34,582 nt of DNA, taken from positions 1 through 34,582 of the forward strand of contig NZ_JAIUDQ010000025.1 in assembly GCF_020164435.1 (NCBI RefSeq), read 5' to 3'. Positions within the stretch are counted from its first letter, which is position 1. The number at the start of each line of letters is the position of its first letter. Of the stretch, positions 31,877 through 34,582 are shown one piece after another. Source of the DNA: Phyllobacterium lublinensis (lineage in GTDB: Bacteria; Pseudomonadota; Alphaproteobacteria; Rhizobiales; Rhizobiaceae). The notes under the pieces were generated by a model. That model was not told the origin of the DNA, ran no database searches, and was given only the letters and a program-made list of their open reading frames with translations. Both the position numbers and the translations under genes were made by a program.

Positions 31877-33370
31877 CTAGTCCGGGTTTATAAAGTACAT
31901 GTCCGGTGTCGACGGTGCCGCGCTCATCGCGATGCGCAGCACATCCGCGATAAATAGAGGCGGGACCGCGTCGCGGGCCAAACCTTCGATCCTCGATTGC
32001 AATTCCTTGACCTTGTCGGAGTTTGTATCCGCCAGATTGGTCTTCTCCGACGCATCATGCGACAGGTCGAAGAGCTCCAACTTCGACGGTAGGGTCGCCG
32101 CCCAAACCAGCTTCCAGTCTCCCTTGCGCACCGCACCCCGGAACGGTTCGACGTTGTAGATGACTTCGTCGCGCGGCGACGGTTTCCCCTGACTGATCGC
32201 GGGCCAGACGTCGATTCCGTCCAGTTGCTTGTTCTTGCCGAGCTTGGCTCCCGCGAGGCCAAGAAGACTTGGATACATGTCGACAACGTGCACCATTCCA
32301 TTGACCACCCCGGGCTGCACCCTGCCGGGCCAGTTGGCCAACCCGACGGCTCGCGTCCCCCCTTCGTACAGCATCCCCTTACCGTCCCGATACGGGCCGT
32401 TGTTGGGAGGGAGATCACCTTTCACCGCAGACTCGCCCGCAAACTTCGCTGAGCGTGTTCCGCCGTTGTCGCTGTGGAAGACGATGAGGGTATTCTCACG
32501 CATGTTGCGCTTTTCGAGCGCGTCGAGAACGCGGCCGATCTGGTCATCCATGGCGCTAATCATCGAGGCATAGGTGCGGCGCGACTCGTCGGCAATATGC
32601 GCATTTCGGTCGAGGTATTCCTCGGGTGCCTGAAAAGGCGTGTGCGGCGCTGTGAAGGCGAGATACAGGAATAGCGGTGTTTGCGGGTCCTGGTCGTTGA
32701 TCAGCCGAACGGCATCGTCTCCGAAGAGGGTCGTGTCGTAGCCCGGCTCCACGACCTGATCGTTGCCCCGATACCAGTCCACGACCCCATGCGCCTCGTG
32801 CTTGAAATGATCGATCTCGCCGACCAATGCTCCGTAAAAGTAGTCAAACCCGCGCTGCGGCGGCCAATACTCAGGCTTTGCGTGGCCGAGATGCCATTTT
32901 CCAATCAGAGCAGTTTTATACCCCGCCTCCTTCAGCGCCTGCGGCAGCAGCCATTCGTCGGTAGCAAGGCCGTATTGACCACCCGAGGGAATGACCGCGG
33001 TCTGCAACCCGTAACGAAGGGGATAACGCCCGGTCAAGAATGCTGCCCGCGTTGGCGTGCACATTGGCTGAACATAGAACTGGTCGAACTTAACTCCAGA
33101 TTCGGCAAGCCCATCGATGTTTGGGGTCTTGATGTCGGAACCATGAAAGCCGACGTCCTTCCAGCCCAGATCGTCCGCGACAATGTAGACGATGTTGGGC
33201 GGCCCGGAGCCCTGCGCAGATGCCCGACTCCTCAAGGGCAAAACGATGGTGGCTGCAACTCCTGCGGCCAGTAGCGAACAGCTGCTCAGAAGAAGGTCAC
33301 GCCGTCTTATCCCGCTGACATTCTCAGCAGTCTTCGGTAGCTCTCGACAGGTCATTTGAGTGTCCCCCAT
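31877..33370 (-). CDS. Tat-exported arylsulfatase (type I sulfatase)
   Basis: A 497-residue sulfatase from ATG 33370, with GGGAAG seven nt upstream; a longer frame exists. The twin-arginine signal 'SGIRRRDLLLSSCSLLAAGV' ends near ASA-Q53. The metal/active site includes 'IVADDLGWKDVGFHG' (Asp pair) and 'QPMCTPTRAAFLTGRYP', with C104 in the CxPxR motif that becomes formylglycine. 'LIGKWHLGH', 'FTAPHTPFQ' and 'FHSDNGGTRS' follow. It removes sulfate esters in the periplasm, giving access to sulfur or carbon. An activating FGE/anSME gene is not in the window. There is no EcfG-type site upstream. Confidence 0.94.
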   Translation of the reverse strand: MGDTQMTCRELPKTAENVSGIRRRDLLLSSCSLLAAGVAATIVLPLRSRASAQGSGPPNIVYIVADDLGWKDVGFHGSDIKTPNIDGLAESGVKFDQFYVQPMCTPTRAAFLTGRYPLRYGLQTAVIPSGGQYGLATDEWLLPQALKEAGYKTALIGKWHLGHAKPEYWPPQRGFDYFYGALVGEIDHFKHEAHGVVDWYRGNDQVVEPGYDTTLFGDDAVRLINDQDPQTPLFLYLAFTAPHTPFQAPEEYLDRNAHIADESRRTYASMISAMDDQIGRVLDALEKRNMRENTLIVFHSDNGGTRSAKFAGESAVKGDLPPNNGPYRDGKGMLYEGGTRAVGLANWPGRVQPGVVNGMVHVVDMYPSLLGLAGAKLGKNKQLDGIDVWPAISQGKPSPRDEVIYNVEPFRGAVRKGDWKLVWAATLPSKLELFDLSHDASEKTNLADTNSDKVKELQSRIEGLARDAVPPLFIADVLRIAMSAAPSTPDMYFINPD

Positions 33371-33606
33371 TCTTTCTTCCCGACGCAGCCTGCGGTGCGT
33401 TCGGAAATGAATGCGGGTGGACAGCAAAGGCAGGTTCTTTGTTTTCTGGACCCACCACCCAATGATCAGGAACTCCACTTAATTGTAACACAGCCCTCGT
33501 AACTACGGTAGGTAAGTTAGGAACGACAAGGCTAGACCCGCAATTTCTTAGCGGCATCGGCCCTATCAATGTTCTCGCGGCCAATGTTGGACAAAGGAGA
33601 ACGAGA

Positions 33607-33735
33607 ATGGGTAATGCACAATACGATCCTAAAGCACTGGGACGACCGGCTTTGAACGCTGGCCGAAGGGTTGGCGTCAAGAAGCCGCTAGAACAACGCC
33701 AGAATTGGGCGATCCGCTTCTTCCTCGACAGGGAG
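33607..33735 (+). pseudogene. N-terminal remnant of a tyrosine-type integrase
   Basis: AAAGGAG and ATG 33607 start 'MGNAQYDPKALGRPALNAGR' and 'PLEQRQNWAIRFFLDRE', the N-terminus of a rhizobial site-specific integrase group of about 200 residues (LGRPxWNAGRxVGxKxxLxxxQxWAIRFxLD). After residue ~43 the match ends. The frame continues without similarity to 33819. The catalytic R-H-R-Y part is absent. The site was therefore cut, probably by recombination, and its break lies next to the truncated minus-strand protein at 33677-33889. Confidence 0.75.
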
Positions 33736-33889
33736 AGCAGCACCGTCCCAGAGGGAGCCCTTGGTTTTGGAACACATGGAGGTCCCGCCGTAACCCCTTG
33801 TCCGCCAGACGCCCCTTAGCATCATCTTCGGTTGCCGCGTCAAAAGCAACAATTCCTCGTCCTGAAATCTCAGCCACGTATATGGTCAT
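33677..33889 (-). pseudogene. small rhizobial protein, frameshifted at its C-terminus
   Basis: AAGGA seven nt before ATG 33889 introduces 'TIYVAEISGRGIVAFDAATE' and 'DDAKGRLADKGLRRDLHVFQ', a pattern of small rhizobial proteins ending in QPLWDG. In this frame the end degenerates to 'GLPLGRCCSPCRG'. A shift of frame at the CCCTCTGGGACGG region restores 'LWDGAALPVEEADRPILALF' with a TAG at 33690-33688. Either a real indel or a sequencing error explains this. The C-terminal part overlaps the integrase remnant on the other strand, so the true junction is unclear. Confidence 0.5.
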
Positions 33890-34050
33890 TTTTCGATCCT
33901 TTCAGAACTGGTTGATGGACTCCTGATGGCTGAGAAAGTGCAGTGCAAATGCGCTTGCGCTGGTCGCTCCTGCTTCTTGGACTGCCAGCGCTCTAAGCCG
34001 GGTTCAGAAGATCTTGCCTCCAACATCCTTCGCACCATTGTGTCGTGAGC

Positions 34051-34582
34051 TCAGCCTTCGCCCTCCACCAATTTCAATTTCGCTTCAGTAGCCTTCTTAC
34101 GAACCATGGTATCTCTCGCTGCCGCGCCCGCATCGGCCGAATGCTCCTCGCCGCCGGCGACATGCACCGTCGGTGAGGCAAATCCGATGTCGTTTTCCAC
34201 GAAGGATTCGCGGATCATCGCGTAAGCCCGCCGCCGGATGGTGGACTGATGGCCTGGTTTCGTCATCATGGCGAAGCTTAGCTTGATGCCATAATCGCAG
34301 AAGTCCTCCACGCCCTTCATCTTTACCGTTTCGATGATCTGCGGTCCGAATTCCTCATCCTGGAGTAGCTCCGCACCGACCCCCTTAACCAGCTTTTTTA
34401 CCTTGGCGATGTCCGCGTCGTAGTTGACAGAGATGAAGAATTTGTCGATGACCCAATCGCGGCTCATGTTCTGTACCGCGCCCAAAGAACCGAACGGAAC
34501 AGTAAAAATTGGCCCGCGATGATGGCGCAGTTTGACAGAGCGGATGCCGAAAGATTCAACGGTGCCCTTGTAGCTGCCACTT
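34051..34582 (-). CDS. MscS-family mechanosensitive channel, C-terminal part (gene runs off the window)
   Basis: The frame is open to the window edge, so the start and membrane helices lie beyond. Visible are the MscS beta domain, 'YKGTVESFGIRSVKLRHHRG' and 'FTVPFGSLGAVQNMSRDW' (canonical GxVExIxxR...VxxPNxxxxxxNMSRDW). A C-terminal alpha/beta domain follows ('FFISVNYDADIAKVKKLVKG', 'GIKLSFAMMTKPGHQSTIRR'), ending in a charged tail. MscS-type channels release osmolytes on hypo-osmotic shock. Only the cytosolic end can be confirmed. Confidence 0.9.
   Translation of the reverse strand, partial: SGSYKGTVESFGIRSVKLRHHRGPIFTVPFGSLGAVQNMSRDWVIDKFFISVNYDADIAKVKKLVKGVGAELLQDEEFGPQIIETVKMKGVEDFCDYGIKLSFAMMTKPGHQSTIRRRAYAMIRESFVENDIGFASPTVHVAGGEEHSADAGAAARDTMVRKKATEAKLKLVEGEG

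Noticed and set aside
1..34582. CRISPR arrays, tRNA or rRNA genes, complete insertion sequences
   Set aside because: No regularly spaced repeats, cloverleaf or rRNA-like segment, and no intact transposase were seen in a reading by eye; a tRNA/CRISPR program was not run.

Overview
The window looks like an accessory or plasmid-borne stress region of an alphaproteobacterium of the order Hyphomicrobiales (Rhizobiales). This rests on families typical of that order: an HWE-type histidine kinase, BA14K, DUF982, a NepR-like peptide, several ligase/LigD-type and rhizobial-type small proteins, and a dispersed repeat whose shadow ORFs are common in rhizobial genomes. No rRNA, tRNA or CRISPR array was seen. 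No plasmid replication gene is present.

Layout. 1-2.9 kb: a small unknown protein, a NepR-like anti-sigma factor, an HWE kinase and two small-protein loci, one frameshifted. 2.9-7.1 kb: repeats and a kinase remnant, then a ChaC-like cyclotransferase, a BA14K protein and a sulfocyanin-like cupredoxin. 7.1-11.4 kb: two small stress-type proteins, a DUF421 membrane protein with a zinc ribbon, an RsbQ-like hydrolase overlapping a PAS histidine kinase, and CsbD. 11.7-18.5 kb: a YihY/BrkB membrane protein, a PQQ-type sorbosone dehydrogenase, large-subunit catalase KatE and a truncated copper ATPase. 18.7-24.5 kb: small proteins, a ligase fragment, a methyltransferase, a Crp/Fnr regulator flanked by two paralogues of the first gene, a PepSY protein, DUF982 and entericidin. 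24.6-34.6 kb: PHB-depolymerase-like esterase, SHOCT protein, transglutaminase-like protein, cupin, an HtrA-like protein without its triad, CspA, an L,D-transpeptidase, a Tat-exported sulfatase, recombination debris and a partial MscS channel.

How it hangs together. The clearest signal is a set of about a dozen promoter-like sites of the form GGAAC-N16/17-NGTT, the consensus of the EcfG sigma factor of the alphaproteobacterial general stress response. Five are perfect (CGTT): before csbD, katE, entericidin, the cupin gene, and a stretch with no obvious gene at 26.1 kb. Others precede nepR-like, the HWE kinase, YihY, the L,D-transpeptidase and several small proteins, and one is a symmetric bidirectional site. 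With a NepR-like protein, two sensor kinases and effectors for peroxide, envelope and cold stress, the window reads as a general-stress-response island. ecfG and phyR themselves are not in the window.

The second signal is a family of three small paralogous proteins (146-385, 21183-21446, 22652-22942). Each has a conserved ~110-nt leader with a fixed-distance TTGACT box, a hairpin with compensatory changes, and a conserved CTCCC segment able to pair with each gene's different Shine-Dalgarno sequence. This is a candidate for an undescribed cis-acting RNA element and gene family.

All functions are inferred from sequence alone; no database search was run.
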